Positions 21,488-28,358 of a DNA stretch of 31,758 nt are shown piece by piece. Position 1 is the first letter of the stretch; the number at the start of each line of letters is the position of its first letter. A program made the position numbers and the translations under genes. The stretch comes from DATBDM01 sp034664425 (GTDB lineage: Bacteria; Actinomycetota; Thermoleophilia; Solirubrobacterales; Solirubrobacteraceae), in assembly GCA_034664425.1 (NCBI GenBank), contig JAXDHR010000124.1, forward strand, positions 1 through 31,758, given 5' to 3'. The notes under the pieces are model-generated. The model had not been told where the DNA came from. It did not search any database and saw nothing but the letters and a program-made list of their open reading frames with translations.

Positions 21488-21511
21488 CGCCCTCCGGGTA
21501 CCCGGAGGGCG
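21488..21511 (-). promoter_or_regulatory. Perfect 24-bp palindrome sequestering a Shine-Dalgarno
   Basis: Each half reads CGCCCTCCGGGT on its own strand, with the centre between 21499 and 21500. In the minus-strand RNA the 5' arm contains CCUCC and the 3' arm GGAGGG, ending two bases before the ATG of the 67-aa gene. The arms would pair the ribosome site with an anti-Shine-Dalgarno. The repeat begins six bases past the stop of the 60-aa gene. The GGAGG-to-ATG spacing is short (3 bases). Confidence 0.75.
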
Positions 21512-21517
21512 GCCGCG

Positions 21518-21700
21518 TCAGCCCTTGTCCTCGGCGTCGGCGCGCTCGTCGAGCTTCTCGCGCAGGTAGGCCGCCTTGTCGGCGCGGCGCTCATGCGTGC
21601 GCTCTTCCGCGCGCTGCTCGGCGACGCGAGCGCGCTCGCGCTCGATCGCCTCGCGCGAGAGCTGATCGGTGGTGAGCGCTTCCGTCTTCGGGTCGGGCAC
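21518..21700 (-). CDS. 60-aa charged helical protein, hypothetical
   Basis: A GTG-initiated protein of alternating acidic and basic residues (REAIERERARVAEQRAEERTHERRADKAAYLREKLDE), predicted to be one long helix or coiled coil. No family is recognised. TACGCT lies seven bases before the GTG, a leaderless-type promoter. It precedes the 67-aa gene by 30 bases, which hold the palindrome, and the two small coiled-coil proteins may be partners (inference). Confidence 0.6.
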   Translation of the reverse strand: MPDPKTEALTTDQLSREAIERERARVAEQRAEERTHERRADKAAYLREKLDERADAEDKG

Positions 21701-21707
21701 GTGCTCA

Positions 21708-21713
21708 AGCGTA
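21708..21713 (-). promoter_or_regulatory. -10 hexamer (TACGCT) for the 60-aa gene
   Basis: TACGCT lies seven bases before the GTG at 21700; it is the same hexamer as in front of the GNAT gene. Confidence 0.45.
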
Positions 21714-21736
21714 CGCCGCGGCGCGTGCGGCCGCAG

Positions 21737-21756
21737 CCCCGGGGCCTCAGCCGGGG
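21737..21756 (-). terminator. GC-rich hairpin around the BrkB-family stop codon
   Basis: Arms CCCCGG (21737-21742) and CCGGGG (21751-21756) with an eight-base loop that contains the stop codon of the membrane-protein gene. No U-tract follows. An overlapping palindrome, GCCCCGGGGC (21736-21745), is an alternative fold. A terminator role is tentative. Confidence 0.25.
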
Positions 21757-22616
21757 TGCTCGCCCGCCGCCAGCGGCGGGTCTGCTCCGCGCTCGAGGCG
21801 CAGGTCGTTGACCACCGCGCCGGCGAGCACGATGATCGCCAGCGCGTAGAACCACACGAGCGCGATCAGGACGAACACGGCCGAGGAGCCGATGCGCAGT
21901 GTGGAGACGTGCTCCAAGTACAGCGGGAAGCCCAGGTCGACGACCGCCATCGCGAACGTCGCGCCGAGCGCGCCGGGCCAGACGGCGCGCCAGCCGATCG
22001 GGCCCTTCGGCACCAGCGCGTAGGTGGCGCACAGCACACTGAAGAGGACGACGACCCCGGCGGCGAGCGTGAGCGTGTAGACGACCCCCTGCACCTTGTC
22101 GAGGCCGAACGGCAGCTTGGTCGTGCCCGCGGAGAGGATGCTCTGGAGGGTCGGAACCGCGACGCTCGCCGCGATGAACAGCAGCACGACCACGAGCATC
22201 CCGAGCGCGAACAGCTTCTGGCGGACCCAGGTCCGGCACGGCCGGTGGTAGATGCGGCAGAACGCCGTGTCGAGCGCGCCCCAGAACGAGGCCGCGACCC
22301 AGGCCGAGGTCGCGACGGCGATGATGCCGACCGTGGTCGAGGTCTGCTCGAGCCGGCGGACGCCGGCGGTCAGCGTCGACTCGGCGGCGCTGGGGAACAC
22401 CTTCTGGAGATCCGCCAGCACCGACAGCTGCAGCTCGGACGAGCGCACGAGCCTCCCGGCCACGAACAGCGCGACGAGCGCGAGCGGGAACACGGAGAGC
22501 AGCAGGTTGTAGGCGACCATCGCCGCCAGGCCCGTCAGGTTGTCCTCGTAGGCCTTGCGCCAGAAGCTGGCGAGGCCATGCCGCGCGCGAAGCACCGGAG
22601 CAGCATGCCCGGCCAC
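21747..22616 (-). CDS. YihY/BrkB-family inner-membrane protein
   Basis: About 289 aa from a GTG at 22616, or 282 aa from a GTG at 22595; neither has a ribosome site. Six or so membrane helices are visible, with family-typical segments: WRKAYEDNLTGLAAMVAYNLLLSVFPLALVA near the N-terminus, TSAWVAASFWGALDTAFCRIYH, WVRQKLFALGMLVVVLL, and near the end SSAVFVLIALVWFYALAIIVLAGAVVNDL. The family was once annotated as ribonuclease BN or virulence factor BrkB; its molecular function is not settled. It follows the FlaG-like gene by 26 bases on the same strand. Confidence 0.88.
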   Translation of the reverse strand: MAGHAAPVLRARHGLASFWRKAYEDNLTGLAAMVAYNLLLSVFPLALVALFVAGRLVRSSELQLSVLADLQKVFPSAAESTLTAGVRRLEQTSTTVGIIAVATSAWVAASFWGALDTAFCRIYHRPCRTWVRQKLFALGMLVVVLLFIAASVAVPTLQSILSAGTTKLPFGLDKVQGVVYTLTLAAGVVVLFSVLCATYALVPKGPIGWRAVWPGALGATFAMAVVDLGFPLYLEHVSTLRIGSSAVFVLIALVWFYALAIIVLAGAVVNDLRLERGADPPLAAGEHPG

Positions 22617-22642
22617 GTGCCGACTAGGCAACCGCTCCCCGG

Positions 22643-22933
22643 TCACCGGCGTCTCGCCGAAGGCGGTCCTTCCTCCTCGCCTGTGAGCAGGCCGAGCATC
22701 TCCGACGGCGTGAGGACGCCGAGCACCCGCCCGCTGGTGAGCTCGCGGAGCTGCACGGTAATCCGGCCGGTCCTGGCGTCCTGCACGACGTGCAGCTCGC
22801 GGTCGCGGTCCGCCAGCTGCTCGGCGCGGTCGGCGGCGGCGCCGATCTCGTCGAGCACCGCCGCGGGCGGGGGCTCCGGCAGGACCGGCTCGGGGCCGGG
22901 TGGTGAATCCAACGGGCCGGGATCGGAGCTCAT
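22643..22933 (-). CDS. Small FlaG-like protein
   Basis: A 96-aa protein. The N-terminal 25 residues are Pro-rich and disordered; a helix (28-45) leads into ELHVVQDARTGRITVQLRELTSGRVLGVLTPSEMLGLL split over about 46-83. This follows the FlaG pattern (hydrophobic strand, TGR, second strand, TG-V, then P-E and a short helix). FlaG proteins affect flagellar filament length. The match is by eye and short, so the call is tentative, but the gene lies 57 bases downstream of a FliA/WhiG-type sigma factor on the same strand, which fits a motility link. Confidence 0.5.
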   Translation of the reverse strand: MSSDPGPLDSPPGPEPVLPEPPPAAVLDEIGAAADRAEQLADRDRELHVVQDARTGRITVQLRELTSGRVLGVLTPSEMLGLLTGEEEGPPSARRR

Positions 22934-22990
22934 GTCCCGGGATTCGGCGCCGCGACGGCGAACTTGAGGCGCGCGGCTCGCGGCGGGCTC

Positions 22991-23812
22991 CTACGCCTGT
23001 ACGACGACCTCGAAGAGCGCGGCTTCCTCCGCGAGCTGGGCCTTCAGCTTGCGCTTGAGCTGCGAGTGGATCTGGCAGACGCGGCTCTCGGAGACGCCGA
23101 GGATGTCGCCGATCTCGCGCAAGGTGAGGTTGTTGACGTAGAGCAGCACCGCGACCTCGCGCTCGCGCCGCGGGAGGTTCTGGAAGGCACGGCGGAATCT
23201 TCCCTTGGCCTCGCCCATGACCGAGGCGTGCTCGGGATCGATGCGCTCGTCGGAGTCCGCGATCGTGTCGATGCGCTCGACCGTGACCTCGTCGTCGGAG
23301 GTGACGAGCGCGTTGAGCGAAGTGACGTCGGACCGAGCGATGTCCTGCTCGCGGCGGCAGAGCTCGTCGCTGGACATCGAGAGTGCGGCAGCGAGCTCGT
23401 CGCGCGTCGGCCGGCGGCCGTGCAGCACGGAGAACTGCTCGCGTGCGCGGTAGATGTCGCGCTCCCAGCGGCGCAGCGAGCGCGGCGCCCAGTCCTGACG
23501 GCGCAGCTCGTCGAGCACGGCACCGTGGATGCGAGTCCACGCGAACTGCTCGAGCGTGGCGCCCTTAACCGGGTCGTAGCGATCGATCGAGGCGATCAGG
23601 GCCTCGAGCCCGCAGGAGATGAAGTCCTCGACCTCGCAGCGGGCCGGGAGCTCGCGGACCTTCTTGAAGACGATGTACTTCACGAGCGGCGCGAAGGTCA
23701 TGACGAGGCGGTTGCGCGCGTGGACGTCACCGCTTCGCTTGTACTCCTGCCACAGCGCGAGCGCCTCTTCGGGCGAGACGCGGCGGCGGTTGGAGGTGCT
23801 CGTGGTGCGCAT
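22991..23812 (-). CDS. RNA polymerase sigma factor of the FliA/WhiG (sigma-28) type
   Basis: A 273-aa protein. Region 2 spans about 14-110, with RNRLVMTFAPLVKYIVFKKV and VEDFISCGLEALIASIDRYDP, then EQFAWTRIHGAVLDELRRQDWAPRSLR, the FliA/WhiG hallmark. Region 3 is at about 115-165 and region 4 at 205-262, with LPRREREVAVLLYVNNLTLREIGDILGV and the recognition helix SESRVCQIHSQLKRKL. Such factors direct flagellar genes, or sporulation genes in Streptomyces (WhiG). The ATG at 23812 was chosen because AGGAG lies 11 bases upstream; an in-frame TTG at 23917 would add 35 low-complexity residues. No anti-sigma gene is in the window. Confidence 0.92.
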   Translation of the reverse strand: MRTTSTSNRRRVSPEEALALWQEYKRSGDVHARNRLVMTFAPLVKYIVFKKVRELPARCEVEDFISCGLEALIASIDRYDPVKGATLEQFAWTRIHGAVLDELRRQDWAPRSLRRWERDIYRAREQFSVLHGRRPTRDELAAALSMSSDELCRREQDIARSDVTSLNALVTSDDEVTVERIDTIADSDERIDPEHASVMGEAKGRFRRAFQNLPRREREVAVLLYVNNLTLREIGDILGVSESRVCQIHSQLKRKLKAQLAEEAALFEVVVQA

Positions 23813-24068
23813 GATGGGGGTCGCTCCTGAAGCCGGCGGAACTGGCGGACTCAGCCTGTATCGGGTTCTCGCCCCAACCGCTGCATCACCCGTTCGGGGT
23901 AATTCGTCGTGATTCAAGGCAAATTCGCCACTTCAGGACGGAGCTCCGCGCGCCGATTCCCGAGAAGCCACGTCCCTTCCGCGGTCCGCCGCGGAGTTCC
24001 CGCCGCGCCCGTCGGGTACGCAGACCTGAAACGAACGTCGTCCGAACTGCTGAGGAGCATCTCCGCCC
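23813..24068. other. 256-base divergent gap, largest non-coding stretch in the window
   Basis: It separates the sigma-factor gene from the plus-strand acidic membrane-protein gene and is noticeably less GC-rich in the middle (for example around GGTAATTC and GGCAAATTCGCC at about 23898-23930). It contains a 7-bp stem TCCGCGG / CCGCGGA (23978-23995) with a TCCG loop, and ribosome sites for both flanking genes. I could not assign a promoter with confidence. Confidence 0.5.
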
Positions 24069-24824
24069 ATGGCCCGCTTCACCTCTCGCCGCGTCCTCCT
24101 GCTGCTGGGCGGCGCCGCCCTGGCCGCCGGCCTCCTGGCCCGGCGCGACCGCGTCGCCAAGCTGCTGGCGCGCGGCTCGTCCACCTCCACTCCCCCGCCG
24201 CAGCCCGCGGCGGCCGCGCGCGAGGAGGCGACCGCGCCCGCCCCGTCGCCCGGCGTCTCCAACTACGACGCGGCCGGCCCCGCGGCCAACACCGCCACCG
24301 CCGTCCCGGTCCCCGCCGCTTTCGAGGCCGAGCCAGTCGACGAGGCCGCCGAGGAGGCCGCTGCGGCCGCCGAGGCCGCGAACATCGGCGGCCAGGTCTC
24401 CGACTACGCCGGCCCTGCCCTCGACGAGCCCGCCACGGAGGCCGACCGGCCGCTCGAGGAGGCGGGCCAAGGCGTCTCCGAGGGTCAGGAGCAGGCCGAG
24501 GCCGAGCTCGAGACAGCCGCGCAGCCGGCCGACGGCCGCAGCGCCGAGCAGGCGCAGATCGAGGACGCGATCGAGCGCCAGGACGAGCCCGGCGCCGGCG
24601 AGACGCTCGAGCCCGTCGAGCCGGTCGACGACCGCGAGACCGAGGCGATCGACCGCCCCGCGCCGTTCGACGAGCCGGACCGGCCCGACTCGGCCGGCTC
24701 CGCCGAGGAGCCGCGCCGCGGCAGCTGGGGTCCCGGCGGCTGGTCACCCCCGGCTCCGGCGCCGCCCGAGCCCCGCGAGCGCAGCGAGTGGCAGACGTGG
24801 TCCGGGAGGTCCGTCCAGTCGTAG
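24069..24824 (+). CDS. Membrane-anchored acidic, disordered protein, hypothetical
   Basis: A 251-aa protein. An N-terminal helix (about 8-24, VLLLLGGAALAAGLLA), flanked by Arg and Lys, would anchor it with the charged C-terminal part either side undetermined. From residue 35 it is Ala/Glu/Pro-rich and low in complexity, with long acidic runs (for example EPVDEAAEEAAAAAEAAN and EGQEQAEAELE) and a Pro/Arg/Ser-rich tail (GSWGPGGWSPPAPAPPEP). No domain is recognised. GAGGAG lies about 12 bases upstream of the ATG. uvsE follows after only seven bases, so the two are likely in one transcript, without an obvious functional link. Confidence 0.7.
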   Translation: MARFTSRRVLLLLGGAALAAGLLARRDRVAKLLARGSSTSTPPPQPAAAAREEATAPAPSPGVSNYDAAGPAANTATAVPVPAAFEAEPVDEAAEEAAAAAEAANIGGQVSDYAGPALDEPATEADRPLEEAGQGVSEGQEQAEAELETAAQPADGRSAEQAQIEDAIERQDEPGAGETLEPVEPVDDRETEAIDRPAPFDEPDRPDSAGSAEEPRRGSWGPGGWSPPAPAPPEPRERSEWQTWSGRSVQS

Positions 24825-24831
24825 CAGCGAC

Positions 24832-25785
24832 ATGCGGCTCGGCTTCGCAGTCAAGGTCCTCGGCGACGGCGGCCTACCCACCCAGGACACCCGGCGCTGG
24901 CAGTCGGGACCTCATCTGCGCTGGTCGATCGAGGCACTGCACGGCGTCTTCCGGTACCTCGACCGCGAGGACATCCGGATGTACCGCATGAGCGCCTCGC
25001 TGGCGCCCTACGCGACCCACCCCGACCTGCCCCAGTTCCACCGGCAGGTCGGGGAGGCGGCCAGCGAGCTGGCCGAGCTGGGCACCCGCGCACGCGAGCT
25101 GGACCTGCGGCTGTCCTCGCACCCGGGCCAGTACGTGGTGCTCAACTCCGAGTCGCCCGCCGTCGTCGACTCGGCGATCCGCGACCTCGAGCTCCAGGCC
25201 GAGCTGATGGATGCGATGGGCCTGGGCAGCGAAGCGGTCGTCGTGCTGCACGTGGGCGGTGCGGCCGGCGGCTCCGCCGCCGGCCTCGGGCGTTTCGAGG
25301 CCGGCTTCGCACGGCTCTCCGAGCGCGCTCGCGCGCGCCTCGTGATCGAGAACGACGACCGCACCTACGCGCTGGGAGACGTGCTCGAGCTACACCGGCG
25401 GACCGGCCTGCGGGTCGTCTGGGACATCCTGCATCATCACTGCAACGACCCCGTCGGCATCGACGACCGCGAGGCGCTCGAGTCCGCGCTCGCCACGTGG
25501 CCGCCGGGCGAGGTGCCGAAGATCCACTACTCGACGCCCAAGACCGCGATGGAGGAGCGACGCAAGCGCGTGGGCCGGCGCGTCGAGCGCAGCTGGGTGC
25601 TGCCGCAGCTGCGGGCCCACGCCGACATGATCGATCCGATTGCCTTCGAGCACTTCCTCACGCGGACGGCCGCCGGGATGGACTTCGACGTCATGCTCGA
25701 GGCGAAGGCGAAGGACCTCTCGCTGCTGCGACTGCGCGATCAGCTGCGCGCCCGCGGAATCGGCGTCGACACACGCGCGCCCTGA
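24832..25785 (+). CDS. uvsE: UV damage endonuclease UvsE (UVDE)
   Basis: A 317-aa TIM-barrel metalloenzyme that nicks DNA directly 5' to pyrimidine dimers and 6-4 photoproducts, starting excision repair independent of UvrABC. Family motifs occur in order: the start MRLGFAVKVLG, YRMSASLAPYATHP, LSSHPGQYVVLNS, VVLHVGG, LVIENDDRTY, VVWDILHHHCND, KIHYSTPK, and the late metal ligand region DFDVMLEAKAKD. The His, Glu and Asp metal ligands are all present. Length is normal. It lies seven bases after the acidic membrane-protein gene. The presence of UvsE fits an organism exposed to sunlight or desiccation. Confidence 0.93.
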   Translation: MRLGFAVKVLGDGGLPTQDTRRWQSGPHLRWSIEALHGVFRYLDREDIRMYRMSASLAPYATHPDLPQFHRQVGEAASELAELGTRARELDLRLSSHPGQYVVLNSESPAVVDSAIRDLELQAELMDAMGLGSEAVVVLHVGGAAGGSAAGLGRFEAGFARLSERARARLVIENDDRTYALGDVLELHRRTGLRVVWDILHHHCNDPVGIDDREALESALATWPPGEVPKIHYSTPKTAMEERRKRVGRRVERSWVLPQLRAHADMIDPIAFEHFLTRTAAGMDFDVMLEAKAKDLSLLRLRDQLRARGIGVDTRAP

Positions 25786-25816
25786 GGATCCCGCCGCCCG
25801 GGTAGGACTTGGCGCG

Positions 25817-25846
25817 ATGAGCGACAATAGGTCGAGGAGAGCATGA
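25817..25846 (+). CDS. Nine-codon candidate leader peptide before the kinase
   Basis: ATG at 25817 opens a nine-residue frame, MSDNRSRRA, whose TGA overlaps the kinase ATG as ATGA (25843-25846). TAGGAC lies eight bases before its ATG, one mismatch from TANNNT. The kinase ribosome site (GAGGAG) is inside the small frame. It could couple translation to the kinase, or be chance. Confidence 0.3.
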   Translation: MSDNRSRRA

Positions 25847-27372
25847 GCACCCTCGTCGGCATGGAGCTCAGCGGCCGCTACCGCCTCGACGCCCAGATCG
25901 GGGCGGGTGGGATGTCGACGGTCTACAAGGCGTTCGATCTGACGCTCGAGCGCACGGTCGCGGTCAAGCTCATGCACCGCGAGATCGCCTCGGACTCCGA
26001 CCAGCTCGAGCGCTTCCGGCGCGAGGCGCGGGCGGTCGCCCGCCTCGGCCACCGTCACATCGTCGGCGTGATCGACGCCGGCGAGGACGCCGGGCGCCCG
26101 TACATCGTGCTCGAGTACGTCGAGGGGGAGACGCTCAAGTCACGCATCCGCCGCATGGGCCGGCTGCCGATCGACGAGGCGGTCGCCTACGCGATCGAGA
26201 TCGCGCGCGCGCTCGGCTGCGCGCACGCCAACGCGATCGTGCACCGCGACATCAAGCCCCAGAACGTCCTGATCGACACCGAGGGCTCGGCCAAGGTGAC
26301 CGACTTCGGCATCGCCCGCTCGCTGCAGGACGAGGGGCTCACGGCCGACGGGCGGGTGCTGGGCACGACCGACTACGTCTCACCCGAGCAGGCGCTCGGC
26401 CACGACGTCGACGGGCGCTCGGACATCTACTCGCTCGGCGTCGTGCTGTTCGAGATGCTCACCGGAGCCGTCCCGTTCCAGGGCGAGAACCAGGTCTCCG
26501 TGGCGATGAAGCACGTGCGCGAGGACCTGCCCGACATCCAGCGCCGCCGCCCCGAGGTCTCCGCCACGCTCGCCTCGGTGCTCGACCGCATGACCGAGAA
26601 GGACCTCGATCGCCGCTATCAGGACGTCGACACGCTGGTCGCCGACCTCGAGGAGGCGCTGGCGATCGAGACCGCGCGCACCGGCACCTCGACCGGCGAG
26701 GCGACCGCGGTACTGCGCACGCTGCCGGTCCGCGCGCGGCGCCGGCTGCCGCTGCGGCTGCGCTTCCCGGTCCCGCTCGTGGTCTTCCTCGTCGTCGTGC
26801 TGATCGGCGCCCCCGTCATCGCCATCCTCGTCAAGGCGGGCGCGGACCGGACGGTGCGCGGCACGGGCTCCGGGCGGATCAAGCCCGAGATCGGGACGCA
26901 GGTCGTGTCGCTCGCACGCACCTCGGCGCACGCCTACGACCCGCTCGGGGACGACGCCGAGCACTCCTCCGACGCCCGGCTGGCGGTCGATCGCGACCCG
27001 GGCACCGCCTGGAGCACGGAGTCCTACGACGGCGGCACGATCACCAAGTCCGATACGTCGGCGCCGCCCGGCGTCGGCCTGTACGTCGACGCGCGCCCGG
27101 GCGTGCGTGCCACGCAGATGACCCTGCAGACCCCGAAGCCGGGGTGGCAGGCGACGGTCTACGCCGCCCCGGCCGGCAAGCCGGTGCCGCCCTCGATCAC
27201 CGGAGGCTGGAAGAAGGTGGGCGGCGGCACGGTCAAGAGAACGGAGCAGCACTTCAAGCTCTCCACGAACGGGACGAGCTACCGCTACTACCTCGTCTGG
27301 ATCACCAAGCTGCCCCCGGGCAACACGAACGCGGAGATCTCCGAGATTGCGCTGCTGGCCCCGAAGCCCTAG
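25843..27372 (+). CDS. Transmembrane Ser/Thr protein kinase with discoidin-like outer domain
   Basis: A 509-aa protein. The cytoplasmic Hanks-type kinase (about 12-275) is complete: Gly loop GAGGMSTVY (20-28), K42, HRDIKPQN (D136, N141), DFG (154-156), and GTTDYVSPEQ in the activation segment. A juxtamembrane linker with Thr-rich, likely phosphorylated sequence leads to one membrane helix (about 309-330). The outer domain (about 345-505) lacks PASTA repeats; LAVDRDPGTAWSTESYDGG and the surrounding beta-rich sequence resemble F5/8 type C (discoidin) carbohydrate-binding domains. It may therefore sense a surface glycan or wall component. GAGGAG lies just before the ATG. Its TAG shares the CTAG at 27369-27372 with ddl. 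Confidence 0.9.
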   Translation: MSTLVGMELSGRYRLDAQIGAGGMSTVYKAFDLTLERTVAVKLMHREIASDSDQLERFRREARAVARLGHRHIVGVIDAGEDAGRPYIVLEYVEGETLKSRIRRMGRLPIDEAVAYAIEIARALGCAHANAIVHRDIKPQNVLIDTEGSAKVTDFGIARSLQDEGLTADGRVLGTTDYVSPEQALGHDVDGRSDIYSLGVVLFEMLTGAVPFQGENQVSVAMKHVREDLPDIQRRRPEVSATLASVLDRMTEKDLDRRYQDVDTLVADLEEALAIETARTGTSTGEATAVLRTLPVRARRRLPLRLRFPVPLVVFLVVVLIGAPVIAILVKAGADRTVRGTGSGRIKPEIGTQVVSLARTSAHAYDPLGDDAEHSSDARLAVDRDPGTAWSTESYDGGTITKSDTSAPPGVGLYVDARPGVRATQMTLQTPKPGWQATVYAAPAGKPVPPSITGGWKKVGGGTVKRTEQHFKLSTNGTSYRYYLVWITKLPPGNTNAEISEIALLAPKP

Positions 27373-28358
27373 AACGCGTGCCCGTCGCGCTCCGCGCGGC
27401 GCCGCTCGAGCGCGAACCCGAGCAGCTGGTCGCACAGCTCGGGAGCGGCGACGCCGCTCGCCTCCCACAGCTTCGGGAACACGCTGGTCGCCGTGAAGCC
27501 GGGCATCGTGTTGAGCTCGTTGACCAGCACGCGGCCGTCGTCGACGAAGAAGTCGACGCGCGCGAGCCCGCTGCAGCCGACGCGCGCGAACGTGTCGACC
27601 GCGAGACGGCGCACCTCCTCGCGCAGCCCCTCGGGCAGCTCCGCGGGAACGCGCAGCTGCATGCCGCCGTCGCCGTACTTGGCGGCGTAGTCGTACCAGT
27701 CGCCGCCGAGCAGGACGATCTGCCCCGGCACGGAGGCCTGCGGCGCGTCGTGGCCCATCACCGAGCACTCGATCTCGATCCCGGCCGAGAACGCCTCGAC
27801 GATCACCAGCGGGTCGTGGCCGAACGCCTCGTCGAGCGCGGGGCCGAGCTCGGCGTCCGACCAGACCTTGGCGATGCCGACCGAGGAGCCGAGCCGGGCG
27901 GGCTTGACGAACACCGGCGTCCCCAGCGCCGTCAGCTCGTGGCGGACGGCATCGGGCTCGGCACGCCAGCGCGGCTCGCGCACGGCGGCGTAGGCGACCT
28001 GCGGCACGTCGGCCGCCGCCAGCACCTCCTTGAAGACGACCTTGTCCATGCACAGTGCCGAGGCCAGCACGCCCGCCCCGACGTACGGGACGTCGAGGAG
28101 CTCGAGCAGTCCCTGGACCGTGCCGTCCTCGCCGAACGGGCCGTGCAGCACCGGGAAGACGACGTCGGCGCCGAGCAGCCCCTCGCCGGGACGCAGCGCC
28201 ACCGGCTCGCCCGCGTGCGTCCAAGCGCCGCTGCGCTCGATCGTGACGGGGAGCACCTCGTGGCCCGCCGCGGCGATGCCCTCGCGCACGAACGCGGCCG
28301 ACTGCAGGGAGACCTCGTGCTCGGAGGACCGCCCTCCGGCGAGGACTGCGACGCGCAT
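27369..28358 (-). CDS. ddl: D-alanine--D-alanine ligase
   Basis: A 329-aa ATP-grasp enzyme that joins two D-Ala for the peptidoglycan pentapeptide. Motifs: AVLAGGRSSEHEVSLQSA at the N-terminus, VFPVLHGPFGEDGTVQGLLEL, YVGAGVLASALCMDK, VFVKPARLGSSVGI, GLARVDFF and the metal and substrate site VNELNTMPGFT. The Tyr/Phe that distinguishes D-Ala-D-Ala from depsipeptide ligases cannot be judged safely without alignment. The ATG overlaps the pknB stop codon by one base (TGATG), so ddl is the last gene of the rodA-pbpA-pknB operon. Its stop codon is shared on CTAG with the convergent kinase. Confidence 0.95.
   Translation of the reverse strand: MRVAVLAGGRSSEHEVSLQSAAFVREGIAAAGHEVLPVTIERSGAWTHAGEPVALRPGEGLLGADVVFPVLHGPFGEDGTVQGLLELLDVPYVGAGVLASALCMDKVVFKEVLAAADVPQVAYAAVREPRWRAEPDAVRHELTALGTPVFVKPARLGSSVGIAKVWSDAELGPALDEAFGHDPLVIVEAFSAGIEIECSVMGHDAPQASVPGQIVLLGGDWYDYAAKYGDGGMQLRVPAELPEGLREEVRRLAVDTFARVGCSGLARVDFFVDDGRVLVNELNTMPGFTATSVFPKLWEASGVAAPELCDQLLGFALERRRAERDGHAF

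Noticed and set aside
23858..23865. CCCGATAC on the minus strand, resembling the sigma-28 -10 element GCCGATAA
   Set aside because: No TAAA-type -35 is found at the proper distance, so self-regulation by the FliA-type factor is not supported.
23812..23917. TTG start at 23917 extending the sigma factor by 35 residues
   Set aside because: The extension is Pro/Ala-rich and non-conserved in character, and a ribosome site precedes the ATG at 23812.
23813..23930. A cyclic-di-GMP (GEMM) or other riboswitch upstream of the sigma factor
   Set aside because: Short repeats are present but the conserved GEMM core and tetraloop-receptor sequences are not; an Infernal search would be needed to claim one.
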